Made by a program: the position numbers and the translations under genes. A stretch of DNA of 64,000 nucleotides. It comes from Eublepharis macularius (Eukaryota; Chordata; Lepidosauria; Squamata; Eublepharidae). This document shows positions 53,261 through 64,000 of the stretch, one piece after another (position 1 is the first letter of the stretch; each line of letters starts with the position of its first letter). The notes beneath the pieces were generated by a model. That model worked only from the letters and a program-made list of their open reading frames with translations, did no database searches and had not been told where the DNA came from. The stretch spans positions 46,197,368 to 46,261,367 of the forward strand of contig NC_072791.1 of NCBI RefSeq assembly GCF_028583425.1, given 5' to 3'.

Positions 53261-53269
53261 CCTGGTCTT

Positions 53270-53465
53270 TGGTTAGATGTTTTTTTGTTAATTTCTGTGC
53301 CCTCATTTACGGCAATTCTGTTCTTGTTGAATTATTCTGTCATGCTCTGTTATTTAATTCTGTGTTGTTAATTGGTTTTATCCTTCTGCCTTTACCTGTT
53401 TTACTATTTTTGTAATTGTTTTATTTTGATTGTATTAGCAGTGTTGTATGAGGCTTCTAACATCT
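53270..53465 (+). mobile_element. possible L2-type 3' tail
   Basis: T-rich TTTTTTTGTTAATTTCTGTG...GTAATTGTTTTATTTTGATTG resembles L2 3' UTR sequence, but without its coding end. Weak. Confidence 0.3.
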
Positions 53466-54992
53466 TTTAGAGAATGCAATTTTTTTTTTAAAAAGTCATA
53501 CACATTCATCTGAAGAGAGGAAGAAGATAGGGAAAATCATTAAGGCAGCTGAATGGGATCTGGGTTGAGCTTCTTATCCTCCTCTGTTTGCAAGTATTAG
53601 GCTGGGCAAAGCCAGAGGTGTGAGCCTTTGGCAGGAGCCAAAGGACTGTTGGTTTTTATCCCTTGGTTTCAGCCTGAAACTGAAGCGAGCCAGGCCAACA
53701 GGTCCAGAATTAGCCTAGGATGTGATATACTGTATTGTTTGCATATTTAAAATTGTATTTCCGTATTTCATAAGCTGCATTGGGTCACCATTAGGCAGAA
53801 AGCTGGGATAACACGCCCCCCCCCCAATAAATGAATACATTAAAAATCCCTCTTTTTCAATATTATGCTTACAAGCATAGTTTAGAACCTTTTTATGCAC
53901 CTTGAATGGAAAAACAGTTCCCGTGCTGGCTGGGTCAGTGCCTGGCTGTGGCACTAGAGACCCAAGTAGTATCAGGCCACTGACTTACCAACTCCTATAC
54001 TGTTCTTTGCTCTTGGCCAGGTACCTGCACCTTCCCTCACCTCTGTGGTGTGGGTTAATATAAGTCGCCATCCATATTATTTTAAATCACAGTAATAATA
54101 ATAACAACAACTAACAGTTATATAGCTCTTTAGAGCGTTCAGTGCACTTCACATACATTACCTTTTAATCCTTTCCGCAGCCAATACTGACCTTTATGGC
54201 CAGGAAGGCAGGTATAAATTTTGGTAATAATAAACCTTTCCAACTCATCTTTCCATTTCCCCATGGCTGCAAAGGATTGAGAAGCTGTGTTTTCACTTTT
54301 CAAGGAATGTCCCAGAGTCATGTCCAGGAAGGTTAGAGATGTAAACACAGTCTATGTAATATGCACACACGGCAGTCTTTGTGACTGAGCTATTGTTTCC
54401 AGTGACAATGCAACCTCTTTCTAGGGCCCAGCCTAGCATCTAGGGAGTCCTATCCAGGTCTTAGACTGATGCATGTAGATCCAGATAACAAAAAGCTGCA
54501 AATTTTGTGAGTCTGTATTGATGGAGATTGCTCTGTGCATTGGAGAAGCAGTTCTCCCACTGTGGTAGTTGGAAGACAGATTAAAACCAAGGCTTTGCAT
54601 TTGCTAAATAACTGAACTGCCAGTTGGCACAGCTCTTCCTCGGAATGTAATTTTTTAAAGTAAGCATAATGAAAAGCCAAGAATGGTAAATCTTGAGGCT
54701 TCTCCAAGACCAAGCGTTTTGTGGCTCTTCTGGCCCTCTTCTGTCACACTCACATATATACAGAGACAGTTCCTTCAAAGGCTTTGCTGGTGATTATAGG
54801 GATTGAGTCTCAGCAAGGCCACAAGAGGAAAATGAAAATGTTCTTTGCCTTAGTCGCTGCCTCTGTGCTGCCCTATGTGGCCATAAGAAGCTACCGTTTT
54901 ACCAAGTCAAGTAGTCTAAAGAGGATAAGCTTTGAAGTTGCTCCCTCAGCGTCTTTTTTGGGCTCAGGCTCCTGAGGACTCAGACTTCATTA

Positions 54993-55160
54993 GGGTTGCC
55001 ATCTTCCAGGTTGTGGCTGACAGAAAATGGCTGAATGACAGAAATGGCTGTCTTAGAAGGTGGACTCTGCGGCATCGTACCTCACTGAGCTCCCCCAAAT
55101 CCCATTTTCTCCAGGCTCCACCCCCAAAATATCCAGGATTTTTTCCCAACCTGAAGCTGG
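54993..55160 (+). mobile_element. MITE of the GTTGCCAAC family
   Basis: TAGGGTTGCCATCTTCCAGG...GGTGGACTCTGCGGCATCG...CAGGCTCCACCCCC..AAATATCCAGG...TTCCCAACCTG. The overlapping frame 54964-55164 (minus) is a shadow of this repeat. Confidence 0.75.
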
Positions 55161-55164
55161 CCAT

Positions 55165-57820
55165 TTTATTAATCTCTGCAGTCCCTAGTAAAGCCTGTTT
55201 TGAAGTATTGCCTCTCTCACTAGAGTATGAGGGAAAAGTGAAACAAGGGAATGTGCCACCTCAGAGATTTTCTTCAATTAAAGACTTTGGAAATACTTAT
55301 TGCATCTTTAAAGCAGAGGAATTCCTAGTCAGGAAGTGAAAAGCCTATGGAGGGCATTAAAGGAATGAAACTACACAGGAAGGGGAAAAATAATTTCCTG
55401 AAGCCTCAAAGAGGCTTTTTTTTTTTTTTTGCCTCTCCAAAGCCTCAGCTTGTGGGGCAGAGGAAAGGGAGCTATTGGCACAGTGAGTGCTAATTTATTA
55501 ACACAGAAAACTAACTTGGAGAAGAAGGCTGCTGCATGTAGCTTTTTGCCAGATAAATTTGAGCCTCCATGTAGTATTGCGGCCTGGAATGAACTGGATT
55601 CAATTCCAATCTGCTTCAGGCTTTAAGTGCAAGTCTGTGAGCCATTGCCCTGCACCCCATCTGGCTTGATGGGCAGCAGCCAGATTCCCTACTGTTTTGA
55701 TCTCATAATACTGCAGAAGATGAACAACTATGGGCCAGAATATTGTGAGACCCTTCCACGGAACCTGCAGACTAGTAAAGATATCTCTGCACTACATGTT
55801 TACCCTTCAGGCATCTGACACGCATCTGAGCAGTTGTTCCTTTCAGTGTCTGCATCATGACTTTGTGACACTTTTTCTGTATGTATCTGCCCTATGTAGT
55901 CTGTACTGATCATGTTTGGGAATTGGAGTTGATTTATTTATCTGCTGTACATAAACTGTTTGCTCTACAAGGTGAGGCCAGGTAATAAGTTTATAAAACA
56001 GAATGGCAAATAAATATTATCAATTTAAGATATAAAGCACTTGCATTTGTCAAATAATCCCTGGTGTTCTTTTTTCCCTTTGGAAAAGTCAAGAGAAATG
56101 ATCTTTCCATTTTTTTCCGGCAAACAAAAAGATGGTGAAATTGTATTAAGGGATATAATCCCAGTTCAGGGATCTCTGGAGTGCCCTTGCTCCACCTGAA
56201 ATGATGAGATTTCATGGAAGTTCCATTCGTGATCAGTCAAGAAAAGAAGCTGAGCTGTTTACAGCCATACAGCAGAGAAGTGAATGATGGGGGGTAGACA
56301 CAGCACACTATATCCTAGCCTAGTTTTTGACAAGCGCACTTACCGTTGCACAATAAGAATGAGATCAAATGGAAAAAAGAAATTGCTGTTTCTCCTTTTG
56401 CTATTTGGTCAACCTAAAACTAGCAGCAAAGGTTTTGCTGGACTGTTTCTCTTTTTGAGGCCTCTCTGTACTTACTGCTTTCAGTTTTCTTCATGCATTG
56501 CTAGATCTATTTAAATTCATAAAGGCATGAAGCCATGACTGCAGTATGTCTATCAAAATCACCCACCCAAGCTAAAGCGACTGCCAGTCAGTTTGGGGTT
56601 GCTTAGCCTGATGGATGGAAGCCATTTGCACCTTCTGCCACGAGGCTAATAGATTCAGTAAGCACTATATCAGCCCCTACCTTATTTCATCTCTTAAATG
56701 ACTTTAGCACCACTTGGCCATTAAGCCGGTTGGTGTCCTCAGAGGCTTGGATCCTGTCTCTCTGTGTAAGGAATGGAGGCATCTTCAAGACGATGAGCCT
56801 CAGCAAATTCATTATTTTCGCATTTCTGCCGCTTCTGCTTCCTGTGGTTCAATGGAGTGGAGGAAGAGCTGGGCAAAGGGACAGCAAGCAAAATGTATTC
56901 AAAATGGGGGAAGATAAAAGGCCCCCTGAGAGGCAACTATAATGGTGCCTGCCCATCATCTTCCATTCCCCTGGAAAGAAAATGTGTGGGATAAGTCTAA
57001 GTGCCTATTTCCACATAAGGTTCTCTTGTGCTATAATGTACCCTGGCAGGAGGAGTAGGGAGTAAATTTTGTATTTGGCAGGCATAAATGTGTCAAATTA
57101 GGAGTGAGTCGAAGAAAAGGCTGAACAAAAATTTAAACCGACCAGAGTGCTTTTTACATGACCCAGCCCCTGCGATCAGCATAGATGAGTTATTTCCATC
57201 CATTCAGTTGCTTCAGTTGAGGGTGGGGGGAGAATAACCAATTGTCTTGGAAGGAAAGGGGTACACTGGCAGTTTATTCAAAACTGTGTACCTGAAGGCA
57301 AACAGAAGATTATGTAAGCAGGGCAGGGGCTACTGAATGCTACCGCAGGCCTCCAGACAATGATTCCCCCTGGGCTCCCTTCACTTTCAGAAGAGCATAT
57401 ACAAGATGCTTGATCAGAACAGGTATACTGCTACCCCAACAGCAGCTTGCCTGTGTCCCCAGCCCCCCTGGGCTTTCTGTGCCCCTGGAGTTTGGTACCC
57501 CTATATCCCCCCCCATCAGAAGTGTCTCAGTTTTGGAATATACAGGTTAGGTCTGGGATCCACACCCTAACAGTCAGACACAAATAGTTGCAAGTTCTCT
57601 TCAACTGCCATGCATGGGTGTCCAATTCAGACTGGGACCATGGCACAGATAGAGAAGGAGTTTCTGCCCCTGCCCTGCTGCCCTGTGCTGTTTTTTCTGA
57701 ACTGAAATGATCCTGAGTGCACATCTGGTGCATTGAAAGAGCTTGCATACTCCCTGTAATACGTATGGGTTTTCCCATTGGGACACCAAACAGCACTCTC
57801 TTGGATTGTTTCAGGTTGGG

Positions 57821-57870
<50 letters not shown>

Positions 57871-58080
57871 CATTCTCCCTGTGCTCTGCAGTCCTGACCC
57901 AAATCAGGCACCCTGCTTTCATGAATTGAGGGGAATACACAACACATGTCTGACTGTGTTGTGCAGGCTTTGGACTTCAGGCGTAGGACTTCAGAACCAA
58001 CCAGTGTATTCTGTAATACAGTTACTGTGTACTCCTGCCTTTTCCCAAATGAACTTAATCATAGGCCCTTCTTTGGGTGC
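55165..58080. other. intergenic stretch without recognisable gene
   Basis: Only a T run (55420-55433) and the GA microsatellite (57826) stand out. No exon-like conserved frame was recognised. Confidence 0.45.
57826..57868 (+). repeat. (GA)n microsatellite
   Basis: About 21 uninterrupted GA units. It produces Ser-Leu and Glu-Arg runs in overlapping frames on both strands, which are not genes. Confidence 0.95.
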
Positions 58081-58084
58081 TCTT

Positions 58085-58365
58085 GCCATCTGAGGTTAAA
58101 AGGGTGGCAACTCAAGAAAGCACCTTCTCAGATGTGGCACGAAAATTGTGGGATTCCCTCCCCCATGAGATTTGTCTCTCCTTCTCATCTGTCTTCTGCC
58201 AGTGGGTGAGGACTGATCTGTTTTATTTGGCATTCCCTCAGTGATCATTCCTCCTGTTTCTTTTTTTGTTTTTAAAGAGTTTATTGTAAAGCTTGTTTTA
58301 ATGGTTTTACCACCTTAGGGACCCTACATTGGGTGGAAAGCCAGCATAAAAGAGTTTTAAACCAA
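58085..58365 (+). mobile_element. L2-type LINE 3' end
   Basis: GGAACTC-type region GGGATTCCCTCCCCCATGAG, the AGTGATCATTCCTCCTG stretch, a T-rich tail and CACCTTAGGGACCCTACATTGGGTGGAAAG fit the end of L2 ORF2 and its 3' UTR. Confidence 0.55.
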
Positions 58366-59214
58366 CAAATATATCTCAACACACTGCCAGGCAATTTAGG
58401 CATAGCTTGAAGGAAACAACCAACTCAAATTCAGGAGCCAGCTAGGACCTTTGGCCCCATCATGCTTCCTCTCTGTACGTCCAGCACAGAGCAACATGTG
58501 TCTCCTCACTTCACCCCAGGTCTGGTTTATTGCATCAAGCTGAAACTAAAAAATGCAAAAAGAGAAGTGGGTTTATATATAAAGAAGTAGAGATCTGTGA
58601 GTTATTGGGAGTAGGAGCGCAATTAGCACTTCATCGCTTTTGCTTCCCCATTTATAATCTGTTATGGTTGCTATCTATCTGACCCAGCAAGGAACACCTG
58701 CTTGGGTAAGGGGAGTCCCACCCACTATTGACTAAAATGGCTTCCTACCTTGCTCTTGCCACAACACCACTTCCAGTTAGGGTGAGCTATTTCCCTCTAG
58801 AGCAGCTGCTGCTTGCAGGTCATTTAGTCTCAAGGGGGAAACCTGAAAGGGGGCTACCCCTTTGGGTTCTTCCAAAAGAACAAGGAGAAAGAAGCATCTT
58901 TTTTTAAGGTTGTTTGAAGTTCAACAATAAGAACATCTGACATTGTAAGTGCGGAAGTAAATAAATCTGACTTCTCTACTTTGTTTTGAGCTTATTCAGC
59001 ATCCTGAAAATGTGGACAAGAATCTTGGAGAAGTAAGAGAAACAATCGATATGCTTCACCCTTGCTCTTTCTGGCAATTTAAAGCTTTACAGAGTAGGAG
59101 GGAATAAATGGACAACCTGAAAGAGAAATGCTTCTTTGCAGGAAGGGAACGGTCCCTGTAACGCCTAAAGATGCTTGATGTGACCACTTTCAAGGACACT
59201 TTCCCTCACTGCCT

Positions 59215-60925
59215 TTGATTTGAACAACTTCAGGCTGATCTCCAGTGTTCCATACTTTAGCACAATGACTGAGTATATAGTGGTCTCTTATCTCTAGGGT
59301 TTTTTGGATGAAAGGAATTATTTGGATCTTTTAAGATTTGGCTTCCAGCTGGGTTTTGGCACTGAGATGACCTTGATTGTCTTAGTGAGTTATCTACTCT
59401 GGGAAATAGACAAGAGAAATGCATTCCTGTTAATTCTCTTGGACCTCCCAGCAGTTTTCAGTACCATACTAATGGCAATATGAATTAGCAGCGTGCTTGT
59501 ACAAATAAGATTAGAGACAAGTTATTAACGTGCTTCAGGACTAGCAACTTCTTTCTCAACTCTAATGGGTTCCCACAATTGCTGACACATGATTACAACA
59601 ACAGCTAGGCAAGTAAACAGGGAGATTTCATCTAAAAAGGAGTGGGAAGTAATTGGGTTCCAAAGGTCTTTAACTAGGCCTTTTGTGTTTGCATGTTAAA
59701 CTGCAGGAAAGCTTGTCCAGGTTCCAGACCCTTCTCTCAGACATCATCTTACTTTTTCCGTTCCATTTCTCACTCCTCTTCCTCCTCCCCCTCAGCCAAA
59801 AGGTAACTGTACCTGAAGTCAGAGTCAAGGGCAGTTGGGAGATCTAGTCCCTAATCTCAGAATCACTATTATATTATCAGTTTTGGTATTGTGGACCACT
59901 TAGTGCGGGCAGGTCTGTGACATACTATAATTTGATGATGGTGCTGAATGTGGGTAAACAAACTGAAGCTTAATCCAGATGAGATGAAAGTGTTTTTCAT
60001 TGCTTCTCCTGAAGATTCAGATACACAATTTGGGTGTCCTTCTGAACCTAGCTTTGCTCCTAGATGTCCAGGTGGCTGTGGTCGAGAGTGCCTTTTATCA
60101 CTTACGCTGACTGGTAAGGTTACTTATACTAGTGACCTCTCCTAGAGAAGAGTTACCTAGTAGCCATACTTACACATGCTCTGTTGATGTCCAGGTGGGA
60201 TAAAGAAACAGACCCTGGGTGGCTGCTTTTGAAAAGTTCTCGGAAGCTTCAGTTGGTTCAAAATGCAGCTAACCTAACAGACTGTTTTTAGCGCAGAATT
60301 CCTACTGTAATGCTTCTTCATTGACTGCAGTTTGTTTCTGGGTCCCCTTCAAGGTATTAGCTTTGATTTATAAAGCATTCATGATCGGAAACAGGACACT
60401 TCAAGAATCACCTTATCCAATATGAACCTATCTACTTGCTTGAGTCAACTGGAGAAACCCTACTGAGTGTTTCTACACCCTTAGAGGTTCAGCAGGTGGT
60501 CACACATCACTATCGCTAGGCTGCAAAACAAAGGTTGTGAAATCTACCCCTGACACCGGCTGAGACTTGTTTGGTGCATTTTTTCTTAGTTTCTTGTCAT
60601 TTTTACTTAAACTCCATAGGCGTTTTTAATTCTATGATTTAGTGCTTTTTTGTTTTCACTCAGGGCCAAGCTACAAGTGACAAATGACACTTGAATGGCA
60701 AGTGTATTTCTCACTGTTCACTTGCCCTCCACTCAATCCACTTGCCAGGCAAGTGTCTTTCATCATGTGTAGCTTGGCCCTCACTTTCTTCGAGGGAGGG
60801 AAGGGGGCTGATGTTAATGTTCTAATTGTTAGGCATTTTAATTTGTTGTATTTAAACTCTTTTTAGTAAGCTGCTCTTGAGGGGTGGCTTGTTGCTGAAA
60901 GCAGTATAGAGAGATCTTAAATAAA
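59215..60925 (+). mobile_element. L2-type LINE, long degraded copy
   Basis: Reading frames give FLDERNYLDLLRFGFQLGFG, TEMTLIVLV, LLILLDLPAVFSTI (matching L2 QSGFRPGHGTETALV and LLILLDLSAAFD), then WVNKLKLNPDEMKVFFIA, then LQLVQNAA-type sequence and a 3' UTR ending in ATAGAGAGATCTTAAATAAA. Numerous stops and shifts show that it is old. A MITE sits in its 3' UTR. Confidence 0.85.
60664..60779. mobile_element. 116-bp MITE inserted in the L2 3' UTR
   Basis: GGCCAAGCTACAAGTGACAA at the left; ATGTGTAGCTTGGCC at the right; internal ACTTGCCNNNCAAGTG palindromes. 5-bp flanks CTCAG/CTCAC. It shares its ends with the MITEs at 8301 and 51155 but has a different interior, so it is a subfamily. Confidence 0.85.
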
Positions 60926-61127
60926 AAGTCCCTTCTGTCCCCTTTTCCTCCTCACCCTTTATTCCTCCTCCCAAGGGAGATGCCTCCTTCTCACTGTCCA
61001 TCTCTTGTGTTCCACACATATCTCCTAATTAAAAAAAAAAAAAGCATTCTTTGTTTTTCCATTCCTTCCTTCCCACTGGTATTTGCATTAATTGGAGTTG
61101 GGGGAGGGAACAACCATTCATGCCATT

Positions 61128-61472
61128 GAAAGATGGAGGCTATTGGGCATGCAGGTCTTATGCCAACCAAATTGGCTCCAAAACTGCTGTAGAGATCTTG
61201 GCAAAACCTTTCTTCGGGTGGGACCTCAAGGGACGGGAGAGAGTCCGTTGTGCAGGACCCCCCCTCGCCCGAGATCAACGCGCCCTCAGGTTCTTGAGCG
61301 TTCTCCGCCTGTTCTCCGCCTGAGAACAGTTGGCTATGGGCAAATCCTCGCCCCTCTAGCCTCCAAAGCAGCAGCCCGGACAGCTCAGCTCTTAGAGCTG
61401 CGTTAGACCTTCATGGAGCTGCATTAGACCTTCATGGATCCCAAACCGGAAGACGGAAAGATGGAGGCTATT
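61128..61472. repeat. CpG-rich segment between 17-bp direct repeats
   Basis: GAAAGATGGAGGCTATT occurs at 61128-61144 and again at 61456-61472. Between them lie a CG-rich stretch (61230-61400) and a 21-bp tandem pair GCTGC(G/A)TTAGACCTTCATGG (61398-61439). No coding frame I can support. Confidence 0.6.
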
Positions 61473-61479
61473 AAACCAA

Positions 61480-62580
61480 AAGACGGCATTGTTGCTCCCC
61501 GCTGAATCCCACTGGTCTCCCCAATAAGCTCCTCAGGAGCACAGTTTTGTAGACAATTCCTCCCCAACCCTAGGATAAACCAAGGGATTGTCTTGGGCAG
61601 AGCTGAGAGATGTGCTTCTTTGGGGGTTTATGGAGGAGGTCTAGTGGTGGGGTGGTGTCTATGTGACCTCTCCCTATTTTTTCTTCAAAGGCAGATGTTC
61701 TTTACCACAGAGAAGAGCTTCTCAAGCCCAACTTGTTTGTTCTTGGACCGTTCACATACTAACTTGAGTTCAGAAACAGAAGGGAGGTGTGTGGCTTAGG
61801 TTTGATCTTACCTAACCTCTGGATTTAAAAAACAAGCAGTAGAAAGGACCTGGCAATGAGAATGGTATTTTAAATAATTAGCCTTTTCCACTTGTGTACT
61901 TATGCCAGAGATTTGCAAATGCAAACCCTGAAGCAGAGTAAATCATAGGCAGGCAGCTGGAAGGCAGCTGGGGGTGCTGCCTGCTCTTCTCTGTGCCTGC
62001 AGCCAGTGAAGGCTCTGTGAAGAAATGTTGTTTGTTCTGACATTTAGAATAGATTAAAAATCATTACAGGCTCTTCTGGAACATTGTAGAAGCCAGCATT
62101 ATTGATTTAGCAACTCAACATCAGTTTTGCATAAGCACAAGATGAAATGCCCTCTTTTTTCTTCCATGACCACTCAAACAGCAGTCAGTGCAGCTCACTT
62201 CACCAGTTGGCACAAGGTAGCTGCTAAATAACAAGCCCTTGGAGCATGCACTAGCTCTCTGTCCCTGCTCCACTGACGTATTTGCACTATGCCTAGGATT
62301 AAGCTCCTTGCATGTGACTTCAGAAGCTTGAAAAATGATGTTTGTAGTGGCATGCACCAAGTATTACTTGGATGAGAGTTGCACATGAGTAGCTGGGAAG
62401 GGGGTGGTATCTTCGAATTCTCAAATGGCTACCACAGCCTCAGTGGTCATTTGAATCAATACTCCGTCTTTTTTCAGTGAGGCTTCAAATTCAGGTCTCC
62501 CTAATATTATGTTTTAACCACTATACTTACTGGCTAATGGAACAGTGGCTAACTTTTTTGAAACAGGAATACATTAAGAG
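61480..62580. other. intergenic stretch without recognisable gene
   Basis: No exon, RNA gene or dispersed repeat recognised on either strand. Confidence 0.45.
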
Positions 62581-62633
62581 GGGAAATCAAAAAGAGTCCA
62601 GTAGCACCTTTAAGACTAACCAATTTTATTGTA

Positions 62634-62673
62634 GCATAAGCTTTCGAGAATCACAGTTCTCTTCGTCAGATGC
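62634..62673 (-). ncRNA. type I hammerhead ribozyme in the PLE 3' end
   Basis: On the minus strand: GCAU / CUGACGA / GAGAA-loop-UUCUC / GAAA / GCU-U / AUGC. Helix I is GCAU with AUGC (62670-62673 and 62634-62637). Helix II is a perfect 5-bp GAGAA/UUCUC stem with a short loop. The core CUGACGA (62663-62669) and GAAA (62642-62645) is complete. Helix III is the minimal self-complementary AGCU expected for dimeric action. Predicted cleavage is after U at 62638. Hammerheads are known in PLE terminal repeats; activity here is inferred. Confidence 0.85.
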
Positions 62674-62729
62674 ATGGAGAGCAAAAAGAAACTGGTCAGA
62701 TATAGAGGAGGAGAGGGGAGGGTGGAGTA

Positions 62730-62810
62730 GATGCAAACAGCTCCTTCTGATATGGAGATGCAAACAGCTCCTTCTGATATGGAGATGCAAACAGCTCCTT
62801 CTGATATGGA
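62730..62810 (+). repeat. three tandem 27-bp repeats in the PLE 3' UTR
   Basis: The unit GATGCAAACAGCTCCTTCTG plus ATATGGA is repeated exactly three times (62730, 62757, 62784). It lies between the PLE stop codon and the ribozyme. Confidence 0.95.
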
Positions 62811-62839
62811 GATCAGTTTGCTTCTGTTGAGGAAATCAG

Positions 62840-63583
62840 TTACCTCTGATAATGAGATAACCATTCATAGTCCCTATTCAGTCCCAGCTTGACAGAGTCA
62901 AATTTACATATGAATTCCAATTCAGCAGCTTCCCATTGGATTTTGTTTTTGAAAGGTTTCTGTTGAACTACAGTGACCTTTAAGTCTTTGATGGAATGTC
63001 CTGGTAGATTGAAGTGTTCTCCCACTGGTTTCTGGATGTTGCCATTTCTAATGTCAGATTTGTGTCCATTTATTCTTTTGCGTAGAGGTTGGCTGGTTTG
63101 TCCAATGTACAGAGCAGATGGACATTGTTGGCACATGAGGGCATATATCACATTGGAGGATGAGCAGCTGTAAGAGCCAGAGACAGTGCAGTTGATGCCA
63201 TTGGGTCCTGTAATTGTATTCCCTGGGTAGATATAAGGGCAGAGCTGGCATCTGGGTCTGTTGCAGGGCCTGGTATCTGTGCTGGTGACTCTGCTAGCCG
63301 ATTCATGATTGTAAGTGAGAAGTTGTTTAAGGTTGGGGGGCTGTCTGTAGGCAAGGAGAGGTCTTCCACCCAGGGCTTCTGAGAGAGAGGTATCATATTC
63401 CAGGATGGGTTGTAGCTCACTGATGATACGTTGGATGGGTTTGAGCTGGGAACTATAGGTGACAACCAGTGGTGTTCTGTTGTTAGTTCCTTTAGGTTTG
63501 TCCTGGAGCAGGCTGTTTCTGGGTACTAGTCTGGCCCTGTTGATTTGTTTCCTCACTTCATTTGGTGGGTACTGTAGCCCCAA
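62840..63583 (-). CDS. PLE endonuclease-bearing open frame (GIY-YIG), partial ORF
   Basis: A 247-residue open frame continues the PLE polyprotein. Around residues 105-115 is the zinc-finger-like linker CNRPRCQLC. The GIY-YIG nuclease follows, with YALMCQQCPSALYIGQTSQP, LRKRINGHKSDIRNGN and GEHFNLPGHSIKDLKV. The conserved Tyr, the Arg of LRKRINGH, and the H-F-N/G-H block all look intact. The last 60 residues (QWEAAELEFICKFDSVKLGL then NRDYEWLSHYQR) are the usual PLE C-terminus. In PLEs this nuclease nicks target DNA to prime reverse transcription. The RT part upstream is incomplete, so the element is not autonomous, though the nuclease frame itself is open. Confidence 0.9.
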   Translation of the reverse strand: MGLQYPPNEVRKQINRARLVPRNSLLQDKPKGTNNRTPLVVTYSSQLKPIQRIISELQPILEYDTSLSEALGGRPLLAYRQPPNLKQLLTYNHESASRVTSTDTRPCNRPRCQLCPYIYPGNTITGPNGINCTVSGSYSCSSSNVIYALMCQQCPSALYIGQTSQPLRKRINGHKSDIRNGNIQKPVGEHFNLPGHSIKDLKVTVVQQKPFKNKIQWEAAELEFICKFDSVKLGLNRDYEWLSHYQR

Positions 63584-64000
63584 AAATGCTTGTTGTAAAT
63601 CTCTTAAGTGGGAGTCCCGATCAAGAGCGTTGGAGCAGATTCAGTTGTAACGTAAGGCTTGGCTGTAGACAATTGACCGAGTGGTATGTTTAGGGTGGTA
63701 GCTGGAGGCATGTAGATATGAGTATCGGTCTGTGGGTTTCCGGTATAAGGTGGTATTTATCCGTCCATTATGTAGTTGTGCAGTGGTGTCCAGGAAGTGT
63801 ACCTGTTGTGTAGAGTGGTCCAGGCTAGTAGGGTGAAAGTGGCCACAACCGTGCCCATCCTCTACGCAGTGCTTTATTTACTCAGGGAGATCTTTAAGTG
63901 TGTGGAATAATAATCCTAATGCCTTTTTCTAATGCCCCCCTTAAGAAATAAGCCTTCTTTCATTTATCTGCATAATTCTAATTTGGATTGTTCTTCTTGG

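Larger units (their letters stand above)
62586..63860 (-). mobile_element. Penelope-like element (PLE), 3' part
   Basis: Reading the minus strand: the end of a PLE reverse transcriptase (VHFLDTTAQLHNGRINTTLY, RKPTDRYSYLHASSYHP, 63600-63830), the linker, a GIY-YIG endonuclease, and a 3' UTR with a triple 27-bp repeat and a hammerhead ribozyme ending in TCTTAAAGGTGCTACTGGAC. The upstream part is missing near 63860, so this is a 5'-truncated copy. PLEs are non-LTR-related retroelements whose RT is closest to telomerase. Confidence 0.93.

Noticed and set aside
57527-58093. Overlapping frames with Ser-Leu or Arg-Glu runs
   Set aside because: They run through a (GA)n microsatellite and have no conserved flanking sequence.
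62586-63860. Phage or bacterial GIY-YIG homing endonuclease
   Set aside because: The nuclease is fused to Penelope-type RT sequence with the CxxxxCxxC linker, and the 3' end matches dispersed reptilian copies.

Overview
The window is vertebrate nuclear DNA, most likely from a squamate reptile (a lizard, possibly a gecko-like lineage). The pointers are the repeats: tRNA-derived SINEs of the Sauria type, 5S rRNA-derived SINEs, a CR1 LINE, L2-type LINEs, a Penelope-like element with a GIY-YIG endonuclease, Helitrons and many small foldback MITEs. No bacterial or organelle gene organisation is visible. The species assignment is inference.

Only two host genes could be read with confidence, and both reconstruct completely exon by exon. 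NPC2 (lysosomal/secreted cholesterol carrier) is on the minus strand in four exons between 1088 and 11540, predicted 148 residues. ISCA2 (mitochondrial [4Fe-4S] cluster assembly) is on the plus strand in four exons between 20417 and 26312, predicted 152 or 171 residues depending on one acceptor site. The two genes are head to head, with about 8.9 kb between their start codons. A CpG-rich block lies at the NPC2 5' end and a small GC-box/CCAAT promoter at the ISCA2 5' end.

Region by region: 1-440 intergenic; 441-11540 NPC2 with a repeat-rich 8 kb first intron; 11541-20416 intergenic with Penelope-derived, SINE, L2 and CR1 fragments; 20417-26312 ISCA2, whose intron 2 holds two Helitrons joined head to tail without a spacer; 26313-47100 gene-poor DNA with SINEs, a GC-rich unclassified block (29.7-30.2 kb) and a 50-bp minisatellite with a three-unit higher-order period (36.6-37.3 kb); 47120-51890 a hAT-like fragment followed by a long CR1 LINE that contains a SINE and a foldback MITE; 51890-62580 gene-poor DNA with a degraded L2; 62586-63860 the 3' part of a Penelope-like element.

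The most interesting non-genic signal is catalytic RNA. The 3' end of the Penelope-like element folds as a type I hammerhead ribozyme with every core base present. Relatives at various stages of decay are scattered through the window. No LTBP2 exon, the expected next gene in mammals, was recognised in the 37 kb downstream of ISCA2. Most other open frames here are short, unsupported, or belong to repeats.
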